Source: CAYXDO01 sp964463485
GTDB taxonomy: Bacteria; Myxococcota; Kuafuiibacteriia; Kuafuiibacteriales; Kuafuiibacteriaceae
Direction of reading: 5' to 3'
Length of the DNA stretch: 54,850 nucleotides
Assembly (NCBI GenBank): GCA_964463485.1
Contig: CAYXDO010000068.1
Coordinates: forward strand, 1-54,850
Shown: in pieces, positions 7,941 through 16,273 of the stretch
How the letters are laid out: every line of letters begins with the position of its first letter
Numbering within the stretch: the stretch's first letter is position 1
Notes under the pieces: generated by a model
Database searches by the model: none
What the model was told of the DNA's origin: nothing
The model's input: only the letters and a program-made list of their open reading frames with translations
Position numbers and translations under genes: made by a program

Positions 7941-9841
7941 CAGTCGATGAATTCGTCCGGGCTCGTTGCCAGCTCGTCTTCGGGCGCGAGGACCGCGCCG
8001 GGCTCGCCATCCTCGGGCGGGAGAGGAGGCGATTTGGGGCTCGTTTTGGCGAGGTAACGGAAGATGGTTCGCGGATCCACACCGAGCTCCTTGGCGGTCT
8101 TCGTTCGGTTGCCTCCGTTGCGCTCGAGGGCCTCGAGGACGTAGCGGGTCTCGAAGCGGGCTCGGGCTTCGGCGAGCGGTAAGATCTCCTCGAGCTCCTC
8201 GGGCATGAGGTCGATGTCCTCGGCGGTCAGGAGCGAACCTTCAGCGAGCACGACGGCCTTCTTGATTCGGTTCTCGAGCTGCCGGACGTTGCCCGGCCAC
8301 TTGTATTTGCGCATGGCGAGCAGGCACGCCTTCGAGAAGCCCTTCACGCCGGACCCGCTCTCCTTCACAGCTCTCGCGAGCAGATGCTTGGCCACCAACA
8401 CCAGATCGTCGCCACGATCGCGCAGCGGCGGAAGCTCGATGCTGACCACGTTGAGCCGGTAGTAGAGATCTTCGCGGAAGCGACCTGCGGCGATCTCGTC
8501 CTCGAGCACGCGGTTCGTCGCCGCGACCACGCGGATGTCGACCTTCTCGGGCTTCGTGGCGCCCACGCGCACGATCGTGTGCTCTTGAAGCACGCGCAGG
8601 AGCTTCACTTGGAGCTGCAACGGCATCTCGCCGATCTCGTCCAAGAACAAGGTTCCGCCGTCCGCTGCCGCGAATCGCCCCAACTTGTTCACGACCGCGC
8701 CGGTGAACGCTCCGCGCACGTGTCCGAAGAGCTCGGACTCCAACAGGTTCTCCGGAATCGCTCCGCAGTTGACGACCACGAAGGGCCCCTTGGCCCGCCG
8801 GGACGCGTGGTGGATCTCGTGCGCGATCAGCTCCTTGCCGGTGCCCGTCTCGCCCGTGACGAGCACAGCGACGTCGGTGGTCGCCACCTTCTTCACGCGC
8901 CGAAAGACCTCCCGCATGGAATCGGAGGCGCCGATGATCGTGCCGAGCCGCAGGTCGCGGAGCTCGTCTTCGAGCTGAGTCGTCCGGCGCGAAAGGTCCT
9001 CGAGGCGGCGCGATTGCGAGAACAACAGACTCGCCTGCGCGGCAAACACGGCCATGACGTCGAGGGCAGCCGCGTCGAACGCGCCCCGCCGCCGATCGTC
9101 GCCGACGTACAACACGCCGATCAGCCGCTCGCGATCGAACAGCGGGCAGCACATCACACTCTGCAACCTCAAGCTCATCACCGACGCGGACGCGCTGAAC
9201 TCCTGATCGGCGACAGCGTCGGACACGACGAGCGGCTTCTTCGACTCGATCACCTTCTTCACGATGGAGTCGGACATGCGGGCTACGCTCTCGCCGAGGT
9301 TGGCTCGATCGCAGTTGCGCGCGGCTCGCACCTCGGGCGCTCCGTCGTCGCCGAGCATCGCAAGGAAGCCTTTGTCTGCACGCGTCAGCCCTATGATCCC
9401 GTCGAGCAACACCTCGACCAACGCGCTCGTAGACTCACCGGCCAAGAGCTTCACGGAGAATTCGTGAATTCGCTTCATCGCCGAAGCGAGCTCCGTGGTC
9501 ATCAACACGGGAGCCCCAGGGCTCGGCGTCTTGTCCACCTCGGGCTTCGGCGCGTCCTCGTCGTTGGCGTAGAAGGTGATCTCGACGTCCCCGATGCGAA
9601 CGAGGTCGCGGTCTTCGAGCTTCTTCTCCTTCTGCCGACGGCCGTTCACGCTCATGTCGCGGGTCAGCCCGCGGATCAGATAGCCCGACGCGTCCTTCAC
9701 GATCTGCGCGTGGGTCGCCTCCAGCCCGGAGCGTTCCATGCGGATGTCGTTGTCGGGGGAGGATCCGATCGTGGTGAGCGGTCGAAAAATCCGAACGAGC
9801 TTCTTCGCTTTGTCCGGACCCACGAGCAAGACGGTGGGCAT
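7940..9841 (-). CDS. FHA-GAF sigma-54-dependent transcriptional activator
   Basis: A 633-residue enhancer-binding protein. N-terminal FHA domain (about 5-95: LTTIGSSPDNDIRME, DMSVNGRR) reads phospho-Thr marks. A GAF domain follows (about 125-275), then the AAA+ sigma-54 interaction domain with Walker A GETGTGKE (330-337), GAFTGA loop (377-382) and Walker B LFLDEIGEM, and a Fis-type helix-turn-helix at the C-terminus (NRTKTAKELGVDPRTIFRYL). It should open sigma-54 promoters in response to a Ser/Thr kinase and a GAF-sensed signal. ATG at 9841 has AGGA 6 nt upstream; the longer TTG-type extension to 9910 is not supported. Two lipoproteins and a membrane protein follow in the same run, so they may be its targets. 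All catalytic motifs look intact. Confidence 0.95.
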   Translation of the reverse strand: MPTVLLVGPDKAKKLVRIFRPLTTIGSSPDNDIRMERSGLEATHAQIVKDASGYLIRGLTRDMSVNGRRQKEKKLEDRDLVRIGDVEITFYANDEDAPKPEVDKTPSPGAPVLMTTELASAMKRIHEFSVKLLAGESTSALVEVLLDGIIGLTRADKGFLAMLGDDGAPEVRAARNCDRANLGESVARMSDSIVKKVIESKKPLVVSDAVADQEFSASASVMSLRLQSVMCCPLFDRERLIGVLYVGDDRRRGAFDAAALDVMAVFAAQASLLFSQSRRLEDLSRRTTQLEDELRDLRLGTIIGASDSMREVFRRVKKVATTDVAVLVTGETGTGKELIAHEIHHASRRAKGPFVVVNCGAIPENLLESELFGHVRGAFTGAVVNKLGRFAAADGGTLFLDEIGEMPLQLQVKLLRVLQEHTIVRVGATKPEKVDIRVVAATNRVLEDEIAAGRFREDLYYRLNVVSIELPPLRDRGDDLVLVAKHLLARAVKESGSGVKGFSKACLLAMRKYKWPGNVRQLENRIKKAVVLAEGSLLTAEDIDLMPEELEEILPLAEARARFETRYVLEALERNGGNRTKTAKELGVDPRTIFRYLAKTSPKSPPLPPEDGEPGAVLAPEDELATSPDEFID

Positions 9842-9945
9842 GACTGGTCCTAGCGCGAAGAGCGAGCGCGCGCCCGTGAAGAATGGAGGTCCCGTTCGCG
9901 TTGGGTGCACGACCGACCGCGGCGATTCAGTTCAACCTCCGCATG

Positions 9946-10044
9946 AACCACGGAGAGCACGGAGAAGGAACACGGAGGGCACGCAGGACTTTTCTCCAAA
10001 ATCCTCTGTGTTCTCTGCGTTCCTGCTCTGTGTCCTCTGTGGTT
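9946..10044. repeat. Long inverted-repeat element (AACCACGGAG ... CTCTGTGGTT)
   Basis: The outer arms AACCACGGAG (9946-9955) and CTCTGTGGTT (10035-10044) are near-complementary. Inside, CGGAG/CACGGAG motifs face CTCTGTG/TTCTCTGCG motifs, so the whole 99 nt could fold as an imperfect long hairpin. It sits in the 361-nt gap upstream of the sigma-54 activator. I recall similar CACGGAG-type repeats in many unrelated genomes. A miniature mobile element is inferred. Confidence 0.75.
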
Positions 10045-10086
10045 TGCCCGGCGCCGAGCGCTGATCGTCGACATATCGCGCAACTT

Positions 10087-10110
10087 GGTCGAGCCCCCGG
10101 TCGAGCCCCC
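10087..10110. repeat. 12-nt tandem duplication GGTCGAGCCCCC
   Basis: Two perfect copies of GGTCGAGCCCCC, back to back. With the inverted-repeat element just before it, this accounts for most of the gap 9842-10202. The rest, 10111-10202, is GC-rich with GGGAGCGGGACC-like runs and holds no gene that I can see. Confidence 0.8.
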
Positions 10111-10202
10111 GTTCGCGTTCAATCGTCTCGGGAGCGGGACCCAGACCACCGGCTCCGGACCGGGAGCACCGGGGACGGGACCAAATCCGGCGGCATCGAT
10201 GA

Positions 10203-10994
10203 CTAGAATCGAAACGACAGTCCGTTCCCGCTCCGACCGTTCCCGCTCGGACCAAGCAAAGGCTGAGCTCGATCGCGTCGCGCCAGGATCGAGAGGTGTC
10301 CTTCCAGTCCTGCCGCCACCACCCCCACGCCGAACGCGACGAGACCCGCGACCCTCAAGGTTCGAAGACCCTCGAAGCGATCGAGATCGGGCGCTGCCAC
10401 GTAACCTCGATCGTCGACCAGCGCGGACGCCGCCCAGAAGCCTGCCACGTTGGCCGCGATGCCTCCGATCTGAACCGAGAGAAAGACGGTTCCCCACACG
10501 GGCTCGTCCAGGACGAGGAACTGAGTGAGCCCGAACGGAATCAGCCAGGGCATCCAGGCGGCGGGCTCGACGGGCCCGGTGGGTGTGCTCGGCGGATCCT
10601 CTCCTCGCTGCGACCGGATCTGGTCGAGCACGTCCTTCATACTCACCCGCACCTCTTCGAAGGCTTCGATGACTTGGGGTGGGACGCGGAAGGGGTCCAA
10701 GCGCCTATTCGGGTCGGCCTCCAGCACGCGCGCGAACTCTTCCTTGGCCTCCGACACTTTGCCCTCGATGTGGAGGCTGATTCCGAGCAACTCACGGGCG
10801 GTCGCCATGTGCGACGGGTCGACGATGCGGGGTGGGTGCACCCACGGCCAGAGGATCTCCCGGACTTTGGCGAAATCTCGGTACTCGAAGGCGTTCTGAG
10901 CCGATCGAAGCGTCCGGTCGTCGTCGCTGGGCGCCGCGGACACGTTCACCGGCGAAAATGCCAGGAACAACAGGAAGGCTGGCCCAACTCTCAA
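10203..10994 (-). CDS. Exported TPR-like membrane protein coupled to a Ser/Thr kinase
   Basis: A 263-residue protein with an N-terminal signal sequence (about 1-20, ending VNVSAA). Residues 25-120 form TPR-like helices (RTLRSAQNAFEYRDFAKVREIL, ELLGISLHIEGKVSEAKEEF, RVLEADPNRRLDPF). Two or three hydrophobic segments follow (about 145-235), then a short Gly/Asn/Ser tail. The start is a TTG whose TTGA overlaps the kinase stop by 4 nt, so translation depends on the kinase gene. The pattern of TPRs followed by a small membrane domain next to a PEGA-containing kinase recurs in myxobacterial genomes as far as I recall. A kinase partner in the envelope is inferred; no enzymatic motif is visible. Confidence 0.82.
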   Translation of the reverse strand: MRVGPAFLLFLAFSPVNVSAAPSDDDRTLRSAQNAFEYRDFAKVREILWPWVHPPRIVDPSHMATARELLGISLHIEGKVSEAKEEFARVLEADPNRRLDPFRVPPQVIEAFEEVRVSMKDVLDQIRSQRGEDPPSTPTGPVEPAAWMPWLIPFGLTQFLVLDEPVWGTVFLSVQIGGIAANVAGFWAASALVDDRGYVAAPDLDRFEGLRTLRVAGLVAFGVGVVAAGLEGHLSILARRDRAQPLLGPSGNGRSGNGLSFRF

Positions 10995-12778
10995 GGACTC
11001 TCGAACCTGAAACCCACCGGAGTATCCTCTCCGGGCCGCGGGATCTGAAACGAGAGCTCCGCGACCGGAACCGACTTCCCGTCCACGATTTCGTTGAGCC
11101 TCCCGGAGGCTTCGACCACTAGGGTGCGCGGAGCATACTCACCGACGCCGGGCTTCTTGACGAAGACTTCGTGAGTCCCAGGCTCGAGCTCCACGGTCTC
11201 TCGGTAGGCGTTGCTCAACACGAGCTTCCCGTCGACCCAGATGTCCGCGAAGGACCCCCCGACCCGAATGACCAGATTTGCCCGCCGAGCCACCGGCGGC
11301 TCGGGCTCGGCTGGCGGCGGCGGCTCGGTCGCTTGCAGCTCCTCCGCTTTGGCCGGCACGAGCGCGCCTCGGGTCGCAGCCGGTCGCAGCGCCCGACTCT
11401 CGGCGCGGGGAAGCTTCGCAGGAGCTTGTTGGCGAAACGCCAACGACGAAGCCTCCACGGGCTCGGTGGCCGACTTCACACTCGAGAGTACGACCGGCGC
11501 AACGCGCGAGGGTAGGGGGCCCGACTCGGGGCTCGGCATCGGCTCGAGACTCGGGCGCTCGGGCCCCCCCGCGTTCCTCGGCGGGTCCAAAGCCGCGAGC
11601 CTGGGTGGCTCCCGCGGAGGCAACTCCTTCTCGACCGAAGACTCGAAGGAGCCAAAGGCTTGCACCAGAATCGTTCCCGCCACCGTGACGACCGAAACCG
11701 CGATCGCCGCGATTCGCCCCGCCCGCCGAGAGAGACTCCCTCGCCCAACGCTCCGCGCCAGGGCCTTCACCTCGGCGTGCTCCGAGTCCAGAGCCAACAC
11801 CCGGTTGAAGTAGTCTGTTGCCCGCGCGAACGCACGCTCAGCCGCAGCCTCTTTTCCGAGCGAAACCAACTTCGGGATGAGTCGGTCCCTCAAGTCGAGT
11901 GTGTACCGGTCACTGTTGCTCAAGAACAACCTACACTCGAGCTCCGGCGGCACGAGCCCGATCAGCGTGAGCTCCCGCTCGAGCGCCTCGGCTACGCTGC
12001 GGGCGGTCTCCGGTCGGGCGTCCGGCGCGGTCTCCAACAGCCCCTTGACGAGCCTGGCCAACCCATTGCCGATCTTCGGCTCGGCCATCTGCGGGTCGTC
12101 GTAAGAACCGTCCAAGATTCGCCGAAACAACGCAGATGGGTTCTCGGCCTCGAACGGCAACCTGCCCACGGCCAGCCAATACAGAATCGTACCTAGCGAA
12201 AATAGATCCGAGCGAGTCGTGGGACGCTTGCCGTCGATGACCTCCGGTGCCATGTGCGCGGGCGATCCGAGGAGCGTCCCGGTCGCAGTCACCCGCGCGA
12301 TGTCCGAGACTTGGGCGATCCCGAAATCCATGAGCTTCAACGATCCGCCTTTGGTCACCATCACGTTCTCAGGCTTCAAATCCCGATGCACGACCCCGTT
12401 CTCGTGCGCGTGCGCCAAGGCGAGCGCGAGCTCACGACCCACCAACATCGCGAGCTCCGGGTGTCTCAGCCCGCCGAGCCGCTCGGCGAACGCTCGCAGC
12501 GTCGAACCTTCGACCAACTCGGTGACGAGATAAGCCGGCGACGCATCGGGCTTGGAGGCGTCGTAGATCTCTACGATCCCGGGGTGGTGGAGCTTGGCGA
12601 CGGCCATGGCCTCGCGCTGAAGGCGCTCGCGAGCGTCCGGCTTTCGGGCAAGAAAATCGTGCAGGACCTTGAGCGCGACGGGCCGCTTGAGCTGAGTATC
12701 GAAGGCCCGGTAGACGACACTCATGCCGCCCTGGCCGAGCTCCTCGAGGATCTCATAGCGCTCGATCTGCGGCCTCAC
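10991..12778 (-). CDS. Transmembrane Ser/Thr protein kinase (Pkn4-like) with PEGA-like C-terminus
   Basis: A 595-residue Hanks-type kinase: Gly loop GQGGMSVV (15-22), catalytic Lys37 in ALKVL, HRDLKPEN (131-138), DFG (151-153) and GSPAHMAPE (171-179), all intact. A TPR-like stretch (about 305-345) precedes one membrane segment (about 355-374). The extracytoplasmic part is Pro/Ser-rich, then a PEGA-like domain (about 505-565: LVIRVGGSFADIWVDGK, LEPGTHEVFVKKPG). The gene starts 17 nt after the phosphofructokinase stop. In Myxococcus xanthus the kinase Pkn4 is encoded beside pfk and phosphorylates that enzyme, so this is likely the orthologous pair. The PEGA domain could tie kinase activity to a cell-surface ligand. 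Confidence 0.96.
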   Translation of the reverse strand: MRPQIERYEILEELGQGGMSVVYRAFDTQLKRPVALKVLHDFLARKPDARERLQREAMAVAKLHHPGIVEIYDASKPDASPAYLVTELVEGSTLRAFAERLGGLRHPELAMLVGRELALALAHAHENGVVHRDLKPENVMVTKGGSLKLMDFGIAQVSDIARVTATGTLLGSPAHMAPEVIDGKRPTTRSDLFSLGTILYWLAVGRLPFEAENPSALFRRILDGSYDDPQMAEPKIGNGLARLVKGLLETAPDARPETARSVAEALERELTLIGLVPPELECRLFLSNSDRYTLDLRDRLIPKLVSLGKEAAAERAFARATDYFNRVLALDSEHAEVKALARSVGRGSLSRRAGRIAAIAVSVVTVAGTILVQAFGSFESSVEKELPPREPPRLAALDPPRNAGGPERPSLEPMPSPESGPLPSRVAPVVLSSVKSATEPVEASSLAFRQQAPAKLPRAESRALRPAATRGALVPAKAEELQATEPPPPAEPEPPVARRANLVIRVGGSFADIWVDGKLVLSNAYRETVELEPGTHEVFVKKPGVGEYAPRTLVVEASGRLNEIVDGKSVPVAELSFQIPRPGEDTPVGFRFESP

Positions 12779-12795
12779 CGGTCCCCCCCGGGCGA

Positions 12796-13896
12796 TCAGC
12801 CCCCGAGCTCGATGCCGAGGGCCTTTGCGGTCCGCACCGTCTGACCCTGCACATCGACGTTCCGCATCTTACCGACGATCTCTTCGATGGGCACACCCAC
12901 GACCTCCGTGCCTCGCAACGCGGTCATGTGGCCCCATTTGCCTTCCTCGATCAAACTCATCGCGCCCACGCCGAAGCGAGTCGCGAGGAGCCGGTCGTAC
13001 CCGTTCGGCGTGCCGCCGCGCTGGAGGTGACCCAACACGGTGACCCTCGACTCGATCCGAGTTCGGCGCTCGATCTCTTGCGCCACATAAGCGCCCGCGC
13101 CTCCGAGGCGGCGCTTGGCGCCGGGTCTGGCCGAGGCCTCCATGTAGACTTGATCTCCGCCCGCTTCGACGGCGCCTTCGGCGACTACGATGATCGAGAA
13201 GAATCGACCGGCCGCCTGGCGGCGCCTGACCTTGTCACAGATACGGCCGAGGTCGTACGGGATCTCCGGAATCAAGACGACGTCCGCACCGCCCGCGATG
13301 CCGGACTGGAGCGCGATCCAGCCGCAATCCCGACCCATGACTTCGATGACCATGACGCGGTCGTGGGATTCTGCGGTGGAGTGCAGGCGGTCGATGGCCT
13401 CGGTGGCGACCTCCACCGCGGTGTTGAAACCGAAAGAGAGGTCGGTACCGGCGATGTCGTTGTCGATGGTCTTCGGCACGGCGACGACGTTCACGCCTTT
13501 TTCCATGAAGCGATGGGCGATCTGAATCGTTCCGTCACCGCCGATCACGATCAGGCCCTCGACCTCGAGGATGCGCAGCGCCTCGACGACCTCGTCTGAT
13601 CGATCGACCGAAGCTGTGGATCCGTCCGCGTTCTTCACCGGGAACGCAAAAGGATCGCCTCGGTTGGTGGTGCCGAGGATCGTTCCGCCTTTGGTCAAGA
13701 TGCCGCGCACGGCGTCGCGCTCGAGGGAGACGATGCGATAAGGGCTCGAGAGCAGCCCGTTGAAGGAGTCGCGAACGCCGATCACTTCGTAGCCGAGCTG
13801 CGTCACGCCGCGCTTCACGACGGCGCGGATCACGGGGTTCAGGCCAGGGCAGTCTCCGCCGCCCGTGAGGATGCCAATTCTTCGTTTGCCGCCCAC
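12796..13896 (-). CDS. pfkA: 6-phosphofructokinase
   Basis: Phosphorylates fructose 6-phosphate to the 1,6-bisphosphate in glycolysis. Motifs: GILTGGGDCPGLN (8-20), GGTILGTTN (70-78), GGDGT (119-123), PKTIDND (141-147), and the MGRDCGWIALQ and GHLQRGG sugar-phosphate regions. Gly in GGDGT points to ATP rather than pyrophosphate as donor, while Lys142 in PKTIDND is the residue usual in PPi enzymes; this G/K combination marks the group III, mostly ATP-using, bacterial enzymes. 366 residues, starting at GTG with AGGATC upstream. It is followed after 17 nt by a Ser/Thr kinase. In M. xanthus, Thr226 is the Pkn4 site as I recall; no Thr or Ser is found at 222-232 here, Ser234 being the nearest. Confidence 0.96.
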   Translation of the reverse strand: MGGKRRIGILTGGGDCPGLNPVIRAVVKRGVTQLGYEVIGVRDSFNGLLSSPYRIVSLERDAVRGILTKGGTILGTTNRGDPFAFPVKNADGSTASVDRSDEVVEALRILEVEGLIVIGGDGTIQIAHRFMEKGVNVVAVPKTIDNDIAGTDLSFGFNTAVEVATEAIDRLHSTAESHDRVMVIEVMGRDCGWIALQSGIAGGADVVLIPEIPYDLGRICDKVRRRQAAGRFFSIIVVAEGAVEAGGDQVYMEASARPGAKRRLGGAGAYVAQEIERRTRIESRVTVLGHLQRGGTPNGYDRLLATRFGVGAMSLIEEGKWGHMTALRGTEVVGVPIEEIVGKMRNVDVQGQTVRTAKALGIELGG

Positions 13897-13961
13897 TTTG
13901 GGTCGGATCCTAACACAGCCGTTGCTGCGTCCGGGCGTGAGCGCGTGGACACGTCGATGGC

Positions 13962-16226
13962 TCAGTCGTTTCCCGGCAAACCCCGCGCGAGCAGGTGCGC
14001 CAGCAACGCCTTCGCTACCGCAAACCCGATGCGAGGCCGACGATCGGCGACTCGGAGAAACGCGTCTCGATCGAGGAACACAACTTTGGTCGTCGCCGTG
14101 ATCGTGACGCTTCGAGCGGTCACGGGCTCGATCAGCGCGAGCTCCCCGAGCTCACAGCAAACGCCCGTCGCTGTCTCGAAGGGCGCACCGCTCAGCGCTA
14201 CGCAATGCCCGCCCATCGGTTCTCCGGCCCGCGCCAAGGGCGGTGCTGGAGCACCAGCGGCAAGCTCGAGAAGCTTGGCTGCCCGCGCCACTTCGAGGAG
14301 CTCGTCGCCATCAAGACCCACGAAGGCCACCGAACGCGACAACGCCGCCTTCAGCTCCTCGGTGTCGATGCCTGCAGACGACTCCAACGCGCGCGACAAC
14401 GAGTCGAGGCGGCCGAGGCTCGACGAGAGCTTCCCGAGGATCGACGAGAAGCCAGGCGCCTCGTTGCGCACGGCGCTCGGCGGGCTCGATTCGACCGGAG
14501 CGACGGGAGCCAGTTGAGGCGGAGCGAGCGGAGCCGGAGAGAGTTGAGGCGGAGCGAGCGGAGCCCCCGGAGCGAGTTGTGGCGGAGCGAGCGGGGATGC
14601 CGGCTCCGATCGTGCGGGCGCCGGCGCGGATGAGACGTGCGGGGGCATCGCGGAAGGCGCGACTCGCGCCCCGGGCTCGTCGATCGCCTGCTCTTGGCTC
14701 GGCGTGATCGCGTGGGCGACCTCGATCGGTTGAAGCTCCAACGATTCTTCGGGGACGTCGAAATCGAGCTCTTCGAGCGCGATCGACTCGAGGTCGGTTT
14801 CGACCCGGACTCTGGTCGGCGCATCGAGCTCGATCGGCTCGAACGTCATAGGCGTCTCGTCCGAATCGGTCAGATCGAGCGAAGCGAAGGCGGGAACGTC
14901 GATGCCGGGCGCGAAGCTCCCTTCTGACTCGCCGAGCTCGAGCTCGAGGTCGTCGACCGGGGCGAGGTCTGCGGGTGCAGGAGGCGATCGGGCTGGCTCG
15001 ATCGGCTTGCCCACGATCGGCGTCCCCAGAATGGCAGGGACGGGAGCTCGCGGCGCAGGGAGAGTCGCGGGGACAGGCGCGCTGAGTTTGGCCACGGGGA
15101 GCGCAGAAGCCGGGAACGCGGGCGGGATCCAAGGCTTCGGCGTGCTCGAGGCCCCCGACGTTTGAGATAGCTGAGCCAGCGGGTCTGCGGCGACGGGTCG
15201 AGTGCTCAGCGCGAGCCGACCGATCGCGGGCGCCTCCGAGGCGGTGCGAGACGCCTCGACGGGAGTCGGCCGCGGCGAAGATCCTGCGCGAGGGCGAGGC
15301 CGAGCCTCGGGCGCTCGAAGGGCACCAGGAGGGAGCGGGAGCAGAGAGGGCGCGAGGTTGGCGGCCTCCTGCGCGAGCTCCCAGGGCAGCTTTCCGCGAG
15401 CGGGAGCGAGGGGCGCCTCGATCGGCGTGAGCGCCTCCGGTCCGAGCGGAATCGGCTCGGGCTCTCGGCGGACGTCGCCCCCCGAGGCGGCCAGCAGCCT
15501 TTGGAACGCATCTTTATAGGCGGGGTCGAAGCCGAGCACGAACTCGAACGCCTTGACGGCCTGCGCGCCCAGCCCCGACTCCAAGAGCAAGACACCGAGC
15601 TTATAGGCGGCCTCCGCTTCGATGGGAGACTCTCCGTGCGCTCGACGAGCGACGGCCCGGGTAAGGCGCGAGATCGCCTCGCGCATTCGCCCGTCGCCCA
15701 CGTCGAGCTCTGCGAGCAGCATCAGCGACGCTACGTGCTCCGAGTGAGACTCAGGCACGGTCTCCAACACCTGCCTCGCCTCGTCGGGTCGGTTTCGACG
15801 CCAGGCACGGACTGCGTCCTTCAAATACGAGCGCTCGTCGGAGATCGTCGGGACGTCTTGAGAGCGCGAAGGCAGGTCGACCGCTCGCGGATCCGAAGCC
15901 GCGATCACTCGGCAGCGCGCGGCGTCGTCCATCTGGCCGGCCCGCTCGTAAGCTCGCGCGGCCAGCACGTAGTCCTCACCGCTCTCCGCGCACTTGGCCG
16001 CGTTCACGGCGTCGTTCGCTCGCAGCAGGAGTCGCGCGAGGTTGACCCGCATCGGCCGGGAGTCCTGCTCGAGCGTCGACAAGAGCGCCGTCGTCATGCC
16101 CTCCGCGCTCTCGCGCAAGAACTCTAGGGCGCCGTCGATGTCTCCCTTCCCGAGCCTGAAGCGAACCTGACCGAGCGCCGAGTCCGTGACCCTCCTTCGC
16201 CCCGAGTCATCGAACTCCCACTCCAT
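13962..16226 (-). CDS. TPR protein with disordered linker and cNMP-binding-like C-terminal domain
   Basis: A 754-residue cytoplasmic protein. Residues 15-260 are TPR-like (VRFRLGKGDIDGALEFL, VLAARAYERAGQMDDA, AAYKLGVLLLESGLGAQAVKAFE). A long Pro/Ala-rich and acidic linker (about 265-600) includes short repeats of PLAPPQLAP type near its end (about 540-575). The last 130 residues resemble a cyclic-nucleotide-binding fold (SVAFVGLDGDELLEVA, ELGELALIEPVTARSVTI, VVFLDRDAFLRV). The phosphate-binding Arg of the classical PRxAT box appears displaced by one position, so nucleotide binding is uncertain. It lies 65 nt upstream of pfkA in the same direction. TPR proteins were reported as partners of the M. 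xanthus Pkn4-PFK system, so a scaffold role there is a reasonable inference. Confidence 0.85.
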   Translation of the reverse strand: MEWEFDDSGRRRVTDSALGQVRFRLGKGDIDGALEFLRESAEGMTTALLSTLEQDSRPMRVNLARLLLRANDAVNAAKCAESGEDYVLAARAYERAGQMDDAARCRVIAASDPRAVDLPSRSQDVPTISDERSYLKDAVRAWRRNRPDEARQVLETVPESHSEHVASLMLLAELDVGDGRMREAISRLTRAVARRAHGESPIEAEAAYKLGVLLLESGLGAQAVKAFEFVLGFDPAYKDAFQRLLAASGGDVRREPEPIPLGPEALTPIEAPLAPARGKLPWELAQEAANLAPSLLPLPPGALRAPEARPRPRAGSSPRPTPVEASRTASEAPAIGRLALSTRPVAADPLAQLSQTSGASSTPKPWIPPAFPASALPVAKLSAPVPATLPAPRAPVPAILGTPIVGKPIEPARSPPAPADLAPVDDLELELGESEGSFAPGIDVPAFASLDLTDSDETPMTFEPIELDAPTRVRVETDLESIALEELDFDVPEESLELQPIEVAHAITPSQEQAIDEPGARVAPSAMPPHVSSAPAPARSEPASPLAPPQLAPGAPLAPPQLSPAPLAPPQLAPVAPVESSPPSAVRNEAPGFSSILGKLSSSLGRLDSLSRALESSAGIDTEELKAALSRSVAFVGLDGDELLEVARAAKLLELAAGAPAPPLARAGEPMGGHCVALSGAPFETATGVCCELGELALIEPVTARSVTITATTKVVFLDRDAFLRVADRRPRIGFAVAKALLAHLLARGLPGND

Positions 16227-16273
16227 GTCTTTAGGCCAGCCGAGGAGAAGGACGAGTCACGAAGCGGAGCTTA

